The position numbers and the translations under genes are program-made. Shown one piece after another: positions 14,851 to 23,761 of a stretch of 49,237 bases of DNA (within the stretch, counting starts at the first letter, position 1; every line of letters begins with the position of its first letter). The DNA comes from JBDTVS01 sp040007095. Lineage in GTDB: Bacteria; Acidobacteriota; Vicinamibacteria; Vicinamibacterales; CAVVIG01. The notes below the pieces were generated by a model. It was not told where the DNA came from, ran no database searches, and was given only the letters and a program-made list of their open reading frames with translations. The stretch covers positions 1-49,237 of the forward strand of contig JBDTVS010000206.1 of assembly GCA_040007095.1 (NCBI GenBank), given 5' to 3'.

Positions 14851-17793
14851 TCAGGCGGCGGTCAGAATCGGCAAGGTCGCTTCGATGGCCGTGCCACCCT
14901 CGGCCGACTGCCTGATCGTGACGCGCCCTCCGAGGCTCTCCGCACGCTCCTTCATCGAAGCGAGGCCGATGTGCGAGGTGTCTTCGACATCGGCCGTTCG
15001 CGCCAGTCCGCGACCGTCGTCCGAGACTTCGACTGACACCTGCGACGCCTCAAAGCCCACCACGACGACGATGTGACTGGCGCGGGCATGCCGCACCGCG
15101 TTGGTGATGGCTTCCTGAGCAATGCGGAGCAGCTCGTTCTCGAGTCGAGGCGCGTATCGCTTTGGCGGCCCTTTGATCGTCACGCTGAAGCCCATGGCGG
15201 TGTTCGCGACCGCCCGTCGTCCCACTTCGCGCAGCGCGCCCACGAGATCGTGCTCTTCGAGCAGCGGTGAGCGGAGATCGAAGATTGATTGACGCGCCTC
15301 CCGGATGTACGCCTCCACATGATCGCGCATCTCCTGCAGCGTTGCTCTGGACTCGCGCGGTATGCCGCGGTCGTTGCTCACGTTGTCGAGCTGCAAGGCG
15401 ACGCCGACGACGCCTTGCAGGAGCGTGTCGTGTATCTCCCGACTCATGCGCATGCGCTCTTCGAGCACGGCGCCATACTGCCGGCGGACAACGCCCACGC
15501 GAATGCGCCACACCGCACACACGAGCAATCCGAGCGCGAGCGCCGCCGCCGCGCCAAATGCCGTCGTCTGGTAGAACGCCGGATGGATGTCAAACTCGTA
15601 GCTCGTTGGGGTGGCGCTCCACCCGACCTCGTCGGATCCCGCCTGGACGACAAACCGGTACTTGCGCGGCGGCAGGTTCGTGTAGACCGCCGCGTGTCGG
15701 GCTTCCGCATCGACCCAGTCCGTATCCAGACCATCGAGGCGATAGCGGTATCGAACGCGAGCCGATTTCGACAGCGCGACCGTCGTGAATTCGATTTGCA
15801 CGCGTCGGGTGTCAGAGGCCAGGGCCAGAGATGCGGCCGGCGCATACGTCCGCTCGTTCGCCTTGATGTTGTCGATGATGACTGGCGCGAGTCGGGGCTT
15901 GGTTCGTTGGCGCAGCACTTGCGGATCCGCAATCGTGAGAGCGCCAGACCTCACGAACCAGACCTTGCCATCCCATCCGCGCCCCGATCGCGACGTGATC
16001 GTCGGCGCACCCGCCGCACCGTCGGACGCGTCGAAGAACTCGAACTGAGCGTGATACCCGGCGGTGCGTGCGGCCTTGTCGAATTCCTCCGACCGAATCC
16101 GGAGCAGGCCCGCGCTCGTATCGGCCCACAGATATCCGTCGCCATCTTCGACGATCGTCGAGATCCGGCCCGTGGGCAGTCCGCTCTCCGGATTCGCGGT
16201 CGCCAACGTCTCGCCAACGACCCGCGCGATGCCGTGATCCGTGCCAAGCCAGATGCGTTCGTGGGCGCCTTCCGCAATGGCGTAGATGGTCGATTGTCTC
16301 GACGCCGGATTCCCAGGCTGCACGCGCACGGTGCCGTCGCGCTCGCGAACTCCCAGGCGTCCGTCTGCAAACGCAAACCACAGGCGGCCCTCGCGGTCTG
16401 GCGTGACGAGCGTGATAGGCGGCGTGTTGTCGCCGAGCGAGCGAGGAGCAAAGGCCGAAAACTTGCGGCCGTCCCAACGGACCACGTGCTCGCCGTCGCC
16501 GAACCAGATGCCTTCCCGGGGATCAGCGGTGAGGAGCAGGATCCGTGGACGGAGCCCGAATTCGGCGGGTATCGCCACGTGGACGAGTTGGTTCCCTACG
16601 AGACGACCGAGACCGCCCGTGCCGAGCGTGGTCCACACCGATCCGCTTTTGTCGTGCGTCGTCAGTCTGATGTCCTCCTCGGTCGCCCGCGCTTTCGTCG
16701 CCGTCCAGGCCCCGTCGGCCAGCGCGAGCCGCACGAGGCCGGTTGGCGTGGACGCCCACGGATCGCTTCGACTGGTCAAATCGACGTTGATAACCACACC
16801 GTCGATCGGCACCGATTGCAGCAGCTGCCGGTTCAGTCGATGAAGCCCTGCGGTCGTTCCGACCCAGATGTTGCCGTCACGATCTTCGAACAGCGACTGC
16901 ACGGCGTCATTGAATGACGCGCTTCGCAGCGTCGCCTTCTCGACGGAGGTGCGTTGACTGCCGTTCAGGCGGACCCGCCAGAGCCCTTCAGCGATGGTGC
17001 CGATCCACGCCTGACCATTGCGGTCGATCATGACGCGATAGCCGCCGCCCAGCGCGTCGGCCACAGATCTGGGCGGGTGGCCGCCCACTCCGACCTTGAA
17101 TCCCGCCAACGTATCGGTCACCCACAGGTTGCCATTTCGTTCTTCGCCGGCGGACCAGATGTACCCATCAACGAGCAGGCGGAACTCTCGAGCGCCGCGC
17201 CGTCCTTCGAAGAGACCACGTTCGGTCGAGATCAGCAGGTCGCCATTTCGCGACATGCCGATGTCGTGGACGCGGACCTCCGCGGCGTCGCGCCTGACTG
17301 GGACTCGCACCCACTGGCCACCGACACGCTGAAACAGCGAGAATGCGGCCACCGTCCACAATGTCCTGTCCTGATCCTGGAGGATGGCGGCAACCGGGCC
17401 AGCGCCCGGCAAGGCATGGACTTCTGCAGCGCGACCGGTGATGTGCGCGAGCGTGGATTGATCGCCGAAGCCGACCCACAGCCCGCCGTCAGCCGTGGCC
17501 AACAACGACGACACCCAGGTGGCCGGCAAGCGCGCATCAGACAGCTGATTCCATGGCGTGAACCGCACGCCGTCGAACCGGAAGAGGCCCGCTGTCGAGC
17601 CCACCCACAGATATCCGTCGCGATCCTGCACGATGGCCGAGACCGCCCCGACCGGGTGGCCATCGACATCGGCCCACAGGGTCGGCGTGTAATCGGTGAC
17701 CACACGGCTGGGTTCCGCGCGGCTGGCGTGGGCAGTCATGCCGGCGGCCAGCAGCCACGACGCGATCACCAGGAGGGGCGTGTTGGATTTCAT
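14851..17793 (-). CDS. Propeller-type hybrid-sensor histidine kinase (Reg_prop, Y_Y_Y, HisKA_3)
   Basis: 980 residues. A signal peptide is followed by a long periplasmic beta-propeller region made of repeats of the form D-R-D-G-x-L-W-V-G-T-x-x-G-L (about residues 45-610), then a Y_Y_Y domain (R-Y-R-Y-R-L-D-G-L-D-T-D-W), one membrane helix, and a cytoplasmic HisKA_3 dimerisation domain with His788 in S-R-E-I-H-D-T-L-L-Q-G-V. It ends with an HATPase_c domain (E-A-I-T-N-A-V-R-H-A, then D-D-G-R-G-L). This resembles the extracellular sensor of polysaccharide-utilisation regulators but without fused receiver or AraC domains. The partner response regulator is immediately upstream and overlaps it by ATGA. 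The ligand is unknown. Confidence 0.9.
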   Translation of the reverse strand: MKSNTPLLVIASWLLAAGMTAHASRAEPSRVVTDYTPTLWADVDGHPVGAVSAIVQDRDGYLWVGSTAGLFRFDGVRFTPWNQLSDARLPATWVSSLLATADGGLWVGFGDQSTLAHITGRAAEVHALPGAGPVAAILQDQDRTLWTVAAFSLFQRVGGQWVRVPVRRDAAEVRVHDIGMSRNGDLLISTERGLFEGRRGAREFRLLVDGYIWSAGEERNGNLWVTDTLAGFKVGVGGHPPRSVADALGGGYRVMIDRNGQAWIGTIAEGLWRVRLNGSQRTSVEKATLRSASFNDAVQSLFEDRDGNIWVGTTAGLHRLNRQLLQSVPIDGVVINVDLTSRSDPWASTPTGLVRLALADGAWTATKARATEEDIRLTTHDKSGSVWTTLGTGGLGRLVGNQLVHVAIPAEFGLRPRILLLTADPREGIWFGDGEHVVRWDGRKFSAFAPRSLGDNTPPITLVTPDREGRLWFAFADGRLGVRERDGTVRVQPGNPASRQSTIYAIAEGAHERIWLGTDHGIARVVGETLATANPESGLPTGRISTIVEDGDGYLWADTSAGLLRIRSEEFDKAARTAGYHAQFEFFDASDGAAGAPTITSRSGRGWDGKVWFVRSGALTIADPQVLRQRTKPRLAPVIIDNIKANERTYAPAASLALASDTRRVQIEFTTVALSKSARVRYRYRLDGLDTDWVDAEARHAAVYTNLPPRKYRFVVQAGSDEVGWSATPTSYEFDIHPAFYQTTAFGAAAALALGLLVCAVWRIRVGVVRRQYGAVLEERMRMSREIHDTLLQGVVGVALQLDNVSNDRGIPRESRATLQEMRDHVEAYIREARQSIFDLRSPLLEEHDLVGALREVGRRAVANTAMGFSVTIKGPPKRYAPRLENELLRIAQEAITNAVRHARASHIVVVVGFEASQVSVEVSDDGRGLARTADVEDTSHIGLASMKERAESLGGRVTIRQSAEGGTAIEATLPILTAA

Positions 17794-18464
17794 TTGATTT
17801 GAACGATACCGCGCTTGAGCGCGACGTTCATCGCCGCGTTGCGGTCGTTGACTTTGAGCTTCGCGAAGATGTTCTTCAGATGGACGGGCACGGTGTCCTC
17901 GCTGATATTCAGGAGGGCGGCGATCTCCTTGTTCCGCCGCCCTTCGGCAATCAGCTCCATCACCTGAATCTCGCGAGCCGTCAGCGTCGGCTGTTCGCCG
18001 CGACGCTGCAGTGACCGCTGCACGTGGTCGGTCACTGGGCGCAAACCGGCGTGGACATCATGAATCACCTGGATCAGCTCCTTCGAGAGCGTGTCTTTCA
18101 GCAGATAGGTGACCGCGCCTGCCTTGAGGGCGCGATAGATGTGCTCGTCGCCTTCGTACATCGTGAGGACGATGATGCGCGCGTTTGGATGATCGACGCG
18201 AATCCGCTGAATGGTCTCGGCGCCGCCCATCGTCCGCAGTTGCAGGTCCATGAGCGTGACGTCGGGAGGATGGCGCTTGAAGAACTCGAGTGCCTCCTCG
18301 CCGGTGGCCACCGCGCCGGCGACCGTGATGTCGGGTTCGCGGTTCAACATCGAGGCGATGCCTTCGCGGACGATGCGGTGATCATCGACACACAGCACAC
18401 GAATCGGCGTCGGCGCGTCGATGGACCGTCGCAGCGTTCGCCGGGCGTCAGTGTTCGCCGTCAT
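17790..18464 (-). CDS. LuxR/NarL-family response regulator
   Basis: 224 residues: receiver domain (D27-D28 acidic pair in L-C-V-D-D-H, phospho-acceptor Asp73 in L-M-D-L, K in L-L-K-D-T) followed by a LuxR-type helix-turn-helix (L-T-A-R-E-I-Q-V-M-E-L-I-A-E-G, then N-K-E-I-A-A-L-L-N-I-S-E-D-T-V). The stop codon overlaps the kinase start (ATGA), so regulator and sensor form one operon in the order regulator-kinase. The recognition helix reads D-T-V-P-V-H-L-K-N where most family members have T-V-K-V-H; Pro instead of Lys is unusual. An AACGTT word lies at 18494-18499 and AAACGTTA at 18572-18579 upstream; these may or may not be regulatory. Confidence 0.92.
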   Translation of the reverse strand: MTANTDARRTLRRSIDAPTPIRVLCVDDHRIVREGIASMLNREPDITVAGAVATGEEALEFFKRHPPDVTLMDLQLRTMGGAETIQRIRVDHPNARIIVLTMYEGDEHIYRALKAGAVTYLLKDTLSKELIQVIHDVHAGLRPVTDHVQRSLQRRGEQPTLTAREIQVMELIAEGRRNKEIAALLNISEDTVPVHLKNIFAKLKVNDRNAAMNVALKRGIVQIK

Positions 18465-18701
18465 GGCCGAGTGCTGATTGTACGTCTGTCGCGAACGTTC
18501 TCACAGGTGGCCCGGCAGGTCGTGCTGAATGGGCTTGAAGTCCTGCGCAAATCGCGAGCATGGCCTGACAGAAACGTTACATGCGTCGAGCGGCGATCGT
18601 CAGTGCATGCCGTTGGAGGCGTTTCTGTTTCTACGAATCTACGACCGCTCGTGAATAATGCGGGCTAATGTTTCCTTGTCCTGCCACGAAGGAGGTCAGA
18701 A

Positions 18702-18743
18702 ATGAATCACGAACACATCATCAAGCTGGCGCCGGCACAGTAA
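18702..18743 (+). CDS. Possible 13-residue leader peptide
   Basis: An ATG preceded by a full-strength Shine-Dalgarno (AAGGAGGT, five bases upstream) opens a 13-codon frame (M-N-H-E-H-I-I-K-L-A-P-A-Q) ending in TAA. An 8-bp hairpin starts ten bases later and the frameshifted MBL gene starts 87 bases after the stop. The layout resembles a leader peptide/attenuator but there is no obvious run of regulatory codons; it may equally be the leftover start of a deleted gene. Confidence 0.25.
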   Translation: MNHEHIIKLAPAQ

Positions 18744-18752
18744 TCGGGCCAC

Positions 18753-18776
18753 TGGCTCGGCCGAAGGCCCGAGCCA
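18753..18776 (+). terminator. Hairpin downstream of the mini-frame
   Basis: TGGCTCGG and CCGAGCCA form an 8-bp perfect stem around an 8-base loop. No T-run follows, so it is not a classical Rho-independent terminator; it could act as an attenuator stem or be a repeat remnant. Confidence 0.35.
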
Positions 18777-18830
18777 CAGTGATAAGTGATAAGGTGCCAC
18801 GCACCGTTGCGGCACACCGAAAGGGACACC

Positions 18831-20721
18831 ATGCACAGGCGATACGTCTGGAGCGCGCTTGCGGTCATCGTCGCGGGCAGCGTTTCGTTGCTCGGTCAGG
18901 GTCCACAGCCGGCGGCACCACCTGCTCCGGCAATCGACCTCACCGGATTGGACGCCAGCCGGCGAAGACGCCTTCGAGCGAGGTGACGGCGGGGGCGTCG
19001 GGACCTACGGCGGATTTGCATTGAACGAGGCGGGCCGGCTGTGGGCTCTCTCCTACGATGTGTCGCGTCTTACGGACCGCCACCATCAGTGCGACGCATA
19101 CACCGTCCCGCACATGATGCGGGCCATCGGCAATTTTCGTGTCTGGGAGGAGCGCGACCCGGTCAACCAGCGCCTCGTCGCCATGCACGTGTGGGGCCAG
19201 ACGACCGAGGGCCACCGCGTGATCTGGATGGATGGCCGGCCGCATCCGCCCGCCTGGGCGCCGCACACCTTCCGCGGGTTCTCGACCGGCGAATTCGTCG
19301 GCAATGCGCTCCGCGTGTACACCACGCACACCAAGCAGGAATGGGCGAAGCGCAACGGCACCCCACAGAGCGATCAGGCGACCACGATCGAGTTCATGAC
19401 CCGACACGGTGATCGTCTGAACGACGTCGTCGTGACCACCGATCCGGTCTTCATGGCCGAACCGATGGTGCGCAGCAACGACTTCTCCCGAACGCCGGTC
19501 GACCACCAGGCGTGGCTCTATGCGTGCGACGACGGCGAACAGGTTCTCGATCGCCCGAAGGATGTCGTCCCGCATTTCCCGTTCGGGAAGCAACCGTTCA
19601 TCCGTGAGTTCGCAGACAGATTCAAGGTGTCGCTCGCCGCGAGCCTCGGTGGCCCCGAAACGATGTACCCCGAGTTCGCGGAGCGGGCCAAGACCCTGAC
19701 TGAGGCTGACGCCACGCCGCTGCGCTCGCCGAAGCTCGGGATAGCGAACGAGACGAGCAAAGCCATCAATCCCGAGCCGAACGACGGCAACATTCACGTC
19801 TACAAGCTGCGCGACCAGATCTATCTCCTGCTTGGCGACGGCGCGAACATTGTGGTGTCGGCTGGCGACCAAGGCGCGTTCGTCATCGACACCGGGGCGG
19901 GAAAGCTGACGGCCAGAGTGGTTGCAGCAATCGGGCAGCTCACGAGCAAGCCGATTCAGTTCATCGCGAACACGAGCTTCCACCCCGACCATGTGGGCGG
20001 CAACGCGAAGCTGGCCGATGCGGGCGCGGACCTGAGCCTGCCCGGGTCGTTCTTCGACTTCGTTGGCGCCAATCTCAATGCAGCCGCTGGCGCCAAGAAG
20101 CCGATCGGGTCGGTGGCGACGATGATCGCGCACACCAACGTGCAGAGACGGATGCATGACGCGAAGTACCCCAGTGACGCTGTCCCGCAGGATACGTTCC
20201 TCGAGCAACGCCGAAGGAAGTTCTATAACGGGCAAGGCGTCGAGCTCTTCTACGAGCCGAATGCGGTGACCGACGGCGACAGCATCGTCTGCTTCCGCAA
20301 GTCTGACGTGATCGTGGCTGGCGACATCTTCACGACGACGCAGTATCCGTTCATCGACGTCGCCAACGGCGGCACCATCCAGGGCCTCATCAAGGCACTC
20401 AACGACATCCTGGACCGCACCGTGTTCGAGCACGAGGGAGATGGCGGCACCATCGTCGTCCCGGCCCACGGCTACGTCAGCAACGAGCACGAAGTCGTCG
20501 AGTATCGCGACATGGCGGTAATTGTTCGCGATCGCGTGCAGGTGATGCTGAACGAGGGAGCCACGGTGCAGCAGGTGCAGGCGGCGCGCCTGACGGCGGA
20601 TTACGACACGCGATACGGGGCGAACACGGGCGACTGGACGACCGCGACATTCGTCGAAGCGATCTACAGGACGCTGAAGCCCGCGGCGCGCCCGGCGCCG
20701 GCCCGTTCGCCGCGCCGTTAA
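18831..20721 (+). pseudogene. Secreted MBL-fold hydrolase with N-terminal W-M-D-G-R domain, frameshifted
   Basis: The frame from ATG 18831 encodes a signal peptide and reads I-D-L-T-G, then runs out of frame at about 18946-18949. The continuation from W-T-P onward is open to 20721 in another frame. The intact paralogue at 35465 has G-Y-W-T-P at this point, which implies loss of two bases from the Tyr codon. The mature part has an N-terminal ~200-residue domain (W-M-D-G-R-P-H-P, F-S-T-G-E-F-V-G) and a C-terminal MBL fold. The metal motif reads S-F-H-P-D-H instead of H-x-H-x-D-H; G-D-I-F and P-A-H-G-Y follow. If the indel is real this is a recent pseudogene; if it is a sequence error, the gene is whole. 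Confidence 0.7.
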
Positions 20722-20883
20722 CTCGCTCGTGCTTGGGGCATCAGCGCGGGAATCGTGGCACGCCTCGATTGCTTCGTCCGGCGCGCCGTTCCTCCCGCCC
20801 GAAACTCCGTCTTCGCGCTGAGCGGATGCGACGAGGCGGCGGATCTGCCAGCGGTCAGGATGTGGGCTGCCGTCAGCCGCCGG

Positions 20884-21913
20884 TCAGGCTGACGCCCCGC
20901 GTGCCGCCGACGAGAGCTTGAACCGTGGGAACAACTGCTCAGCGTTCGCGCGGTAGATCATCTGCTGCAGCCGGCGCGGCAGCTTGAGTCCAGGAAGCTC
21001 GCCGAGCGTCGATTCCATCGGTTCAGGTGAGTAATCGGTTCCGAAGAGCACGTGCGACTCGGGCATGAGCGCCCGCATCGCAGCCATCGGGAACGGGAAG
21101 GTGGCGTGTGCCACGTCGAAATACCACTTCCTGACTTCCGCGTACAACCCGTTCGGCAGGTATTTCTCGCCCCCGGCCGGAATGCGATCTTTCATGCGGC
21201 CGACCAGCATCGGCACCGCACCGCCCGAGTGCACCGTGATGAAGCGGATGTCCGGGTACCTGAACATCACGCCGTTGACGATGATGCTGGCGACCGCCCG
21301 CGTCACGTCGAAGTCGTACTCCAGCATCGACGCGGCGGGACCATACTTGAGATTACTGCAGCATGTCGGCGCGAGCGGGTGCACGAAGACGATCGCACGC
21401 CTGCGATTGAGCTCCCGCCACACTGGCTCGAAGTACGGGTCCCCTGGCCACCGCCCCTGGTTGTCGTTGGTGTAGATGCCGATGCCGTCGACCTTCAGCT
21501 GATCATAGACGTAGGCGATTTCCGCCAGCGCTCCATCGACATCCGGCAGCGGCACGCCCGCCAGCAGACCGAAGCGCTTTGGATACTGCTGCACCAAGTT
21601 CGCGCCGTAGTCATTGCCGTTACGGATGGCGGCACGCCCCTTCTCCGTGCCGTTGTAGAGCAGATCGCCGTTTTGCGTCATCGACAGGATCGCGACGGCA
21701 ATCCCGTACCTGTCCATTTGCGCCAGGGAGCTTTCGGGGCTCCACGGGCGGGGGACCGTTTGTCCTGTCGGAATGAAATGATGATGGACGTCGATGGCAC
21801 CGCCAGCGACGTCGAGCCTGGCGGCATCAGCGGCATCAAGCCGCCCATCTGGAAGGAACGCCGCCCCGGTGGCGGCGAGGGCCTTAATTAAGGAACGTGC
21901 GTCGATCGCTCAC
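20884..21913 (-). pseudogene. Tat-exported amidohydrolase (ACMSD/PF04909-type), frameshifted in the signal
   Basis: From ATG 21717 there is a 277-residue frame, but that start would lose the catalytic N-terminus. The same frame is open further upstream and encodes A-I-D-V-H-H-H-F-I-P, the metal-binding H-x-H of this family, preceded by K-A-L-A-A-T-G-A-A-F-L-P. A GTG at 21913 with GAGAGG six bases upstream starts S-D-R-R-T-F-L, a twin-arginine motif, but hits TAA at 21884; one extra A in the TTAATTAA at 21884-21891 separates the two frames. Other ligands are present: F-V-H-P, T-V-H-S-G-G and G-T-D-Y-S-P. The family includes aromatic-acid decarboxylases such as ACMSD, gamma-resorcylate decarboxylase and LigW. 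Substrate unknown. Confidence 0.72.
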
Positions 21914-21998
21914 GAGGCACCTCTCAGTCAGACGCGAGCCAGGCGGGCTGTAGCCCCGGCGGCAACAGCGGCGGCCTCAGTCTAAGGATTTGTCCCGC

Positions 21999-22292
21999 TC
22001 AAAGGAAGAGGGATCCGATCATGAAACGCAGTGTGTTCTTCAGTTTCATCAACTGGATGAACAGGTCGTGCTCCGGATAGACCTCTTTCGCATCGGCGAC
22101 TTGTAATAGAACGACAGCCATTCCTGGACCGGACATGCCAGCGCGCTTCGCCAGGTCGAGACACAACGCGGAGTCGAGCACGATTGGAGCCGCGAGGATG
22201 CTGTCGCGGCACAGGACATGGATCTTCAGAGATGCGGCTGGACGATGTAGTCGAGGGCCGACTTCATGCGAAACGGGCTGCCAGCGAGACAT
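21999..22292 (-). pseudogene. Inositol-3-phosphate synthase, C-terminal fragment
   Basis: The frame contains L-C-R-D-S-I-L-A-A-P-I-V-L-D, then D-L-A-K-R-A-G-M and Y-P-E-H-D-L-F-I-Q-L-M-K-L-K-N-T-L-R. This matches the C-terminal region of bacterial myo-inositol-1-phosphate synthases as I remember them. The large NAD-binding domain is absent and the first ~25 residues do not fit, so this is a truncated relic. Confidence 0.5.
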
Positions 22293-22652
22293 TGCGGCTT
22301 CGCCTCCCGGCGAAGAGATCGTGCACGGCTGGGTGCTTCACTCGCGCCATCGACGTCACGTAGAGCTCGTCGAGGCAAGGTCCATCCGCCAGATCGAGGG
22401 GATACCGACGCGTCGCCCGGTCCCGTCGACCCAGTAGAGACAGCCTTCCTCGACGTCCCGCACTGGGCCCTCACCGAGATGATTTCACACGCCAGCACGC
22501 ATTCGCTCGTCATGGTCATCCGAGTTCAGCTAGCCCGGGCAATTCATGAAGGCCCATCAATCCGCCCTTCGGGCTTCGACTCAGGCCCGGAAACCGGGCC
22601 TTTGCTCAGGGCTGGCATAACTGAAGCGACAATGAGAGGACCGGAGACGTCA
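22293..22652. other. Relic DNA without a recognisable gene
   Basis: 360 bases between the inositol-phosphate-synthase relic and the AhpD-like relic. Only a short GC-rich hairpin (22583-22601) stands out. Confidence 0.4.
22583..22601. terminator. Short GC-rich hairpin
   Basis: AGGCCCGG, loop AAA, CCGGGCCT: an 8-bp perfect stem followed by TTGCTC. Could terminate transcription arriving from either side, but the T-run is weak. Confidence 0.35.
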
Positions 22653-23113
22653 ATGACACCACGACTGAACGCGACGCAGGCAGCGCTTGGCGCGATGGCC
22701 GCCATGCGCGGGTTGGAATCCCATCTCGCGCAATGCGGTCTTGAGCACATGCTCATCCAACTGATCAAGCTCAGGGCCTCGCAAATCAACGGGTGCGCCA
22801 CATGCACGCGACGGACCTGCGGGCAGCGGGTGAAACCGAGCGACGCGTCTACATGCTCGATGCCTGGGAAGAATCGCCGTTCTACTCCGACCGCGAGCGG
22901 GCGGCACTGGCCTGGACCGAAGCGGTCACACGCGTCGCCGAGACGCATGTGGTTGATGCTGTCTACGAGGAGGTTCGGCCACACTTTACCGACCCCGAGC
23001 TCGCCAATCTCACGCTGGCCATCGCCACGATCAACGCGTGGAACCGACTGCGGTGGCATTCCGTAGGCCGCCGGAGCCTATCGGGCGAGACAGTTCAAGA
23101 TGTAAGGATTTGA
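22653..23113 (+). pseudogene. AhpD-like/carboxymuconolactone decarboxylase-family protein, frameshifted
   Basis: The first frame (ATG 22653, GGAG six bases upstream) reads A-A-M-R-G-L-E-S-H, then L-I-Q-L-I-K-L-R-A-S-Q-I-N-G-C-A. The following frame continues with M-H-A-T-D-L-R-A-A-G-E-T-E and D-A-W-E-E-S-P-F-Y-S-D-R-E-R-A-A-L-A-W-T-E. Homologues read N-G-C-A-Y-C-x-D-M-H at this junction, so about ten bases have been lost exactly where the second redox cysteine and the proton-relay residues should be. Even a restored frame would lack the C-x-x-C pair. The family normally acts as alkylhydroperoxidase or gamma-carboxymuconolactone decarboxylase. Confidence 0.75.
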
Positions 23114-23127
23114 GGAATCAAGGATTT

Positions 23128-23160
23128 GGGGATTTGGGGAGTCGTACTCCCCGAATCCCC
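23128..23160 (+). terminator. Strong hairpin after the AhpD-like relic
   Basis: Arms 23128-23142 and 23146-23160 (GGGGATTTGGGGAGT against ACTCCCCGAATCCCC) pair over 15 positions with one G-T wobble around a three-base loop. No T-run follows; it may still stop transcription or be a mobile palindromic repeat. It ends the 22.6-23.1 kb relic. Confidence 0.5.
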
Positions 23161-23210
23161 GAGTTCTCTCCACCTGCCTGACCAGCCCTACCTGCCCCAC
23201 CAGCCCAACG

Positions 23211-23417
23211 TCAGTTTACGACCGCCTGCATCGCGACCTCACACCCCGCGCGGTACCCCGGCGTCGCGGTTTGAATGAACATGATGCCGACCATCTGCTC
23301 CTTCTGTTCCACCCAGAACTGGGTGCCATAGGCGCCGTCCACACCCGCAATTGCCGCAGTTGTCCAGCAACCACTCGATGTTCGGGCGCTACATGGCCAC
23401 GGTCCAATCGCCATCAA
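23211..23417 (-). pseudogene. Serine hydrolase (class C beta-lactamase-like), C-terminal fragment
   Basis: The end of the frame reads G-A-Y-G-T-Q-F-W-V-E-Q-K-E-Q-M-V-G-I-M-F-I-Q-T and finishes A-M-Q-A-V-V-N. This is the typical closing segment of the beta-lactamase/penicillin-binding-like esterase family. No S-x-x-K or Y-x-N motif is present upstream, so only about 50 residues of the ~400-residue protein survive. Confidence 0.6.
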
Positions 23418-23761
23418 CGCCGGCCGGTCCGGGTTCGGGAGCCGTGGAACCTTCGATGACTATCGCGCGGGTCTCCCGACATTCGATTCGATCTGGCGCT
23501 GTACTGCGAAGCATGGAACGAACAGCCGCGTGATCTGGAGCCGGCCCGACGGGCCGATGATGTCGTGGCGTCGTTTCGGGCCGGACCCACGCGGTCCTCT
23601 ACCATCGGTCCCAGCGCCAAACCTATCTGATCGAAGAGTACGCGTTTCGCCGGGCGGCCAGAGCCCGATTCTGGAAGATCAGATGTCACCGCACTCCGCC
23701 GCACGTTCAGCGATCTGGCGAGGGACGTGCGAGGCCGCGGTACGAAGCTCGCCTTCGCCTG
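23418..23761. other. Relic DNA between the serine hydrolase fragment and the MFS gene
   Basis: 344 bases; short open frames on both strands, none resembling a known protein. Probably degenerate remains of the same serine hydrolase. Confidence 0.35.

Larger units (their letters stand above)
18465..18830. other. Divergent intergenic region between the response regulator and the MBL gene
   Basis: 366 bases. It holds two near matches to the window's recurrent AACGTT-type palindrome (18492-18501 and 18572-18579), a tiny open frame with a strong ribosome-binding site (18702-18743) and a hairpin (18753-18776). No full-length gene. Confidence 0.5.

Noticed and set aside
15289..16917. Long plus-strand open frame of 542 codons opposite the sensor kinase
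   Set aside because: Arg-rich, low-complexity translation with no family signal; the antisense strand encodes a complete kinase.
18492..18579. AACGTT and AAACGTTA words upstream of the response regulator as members of the LacI regulon
   Set aside because: Neither has the full core and both are well away from the 25-44 kb cluster; recorded as possible only.
18940..20490. Long minus-strand open frame opposite the frameshifted MBL gene
   Set aside because: The same shadow appears opposite the paralogue at 36371-37510, as expected from GC-rich antisense of conserved sequence.
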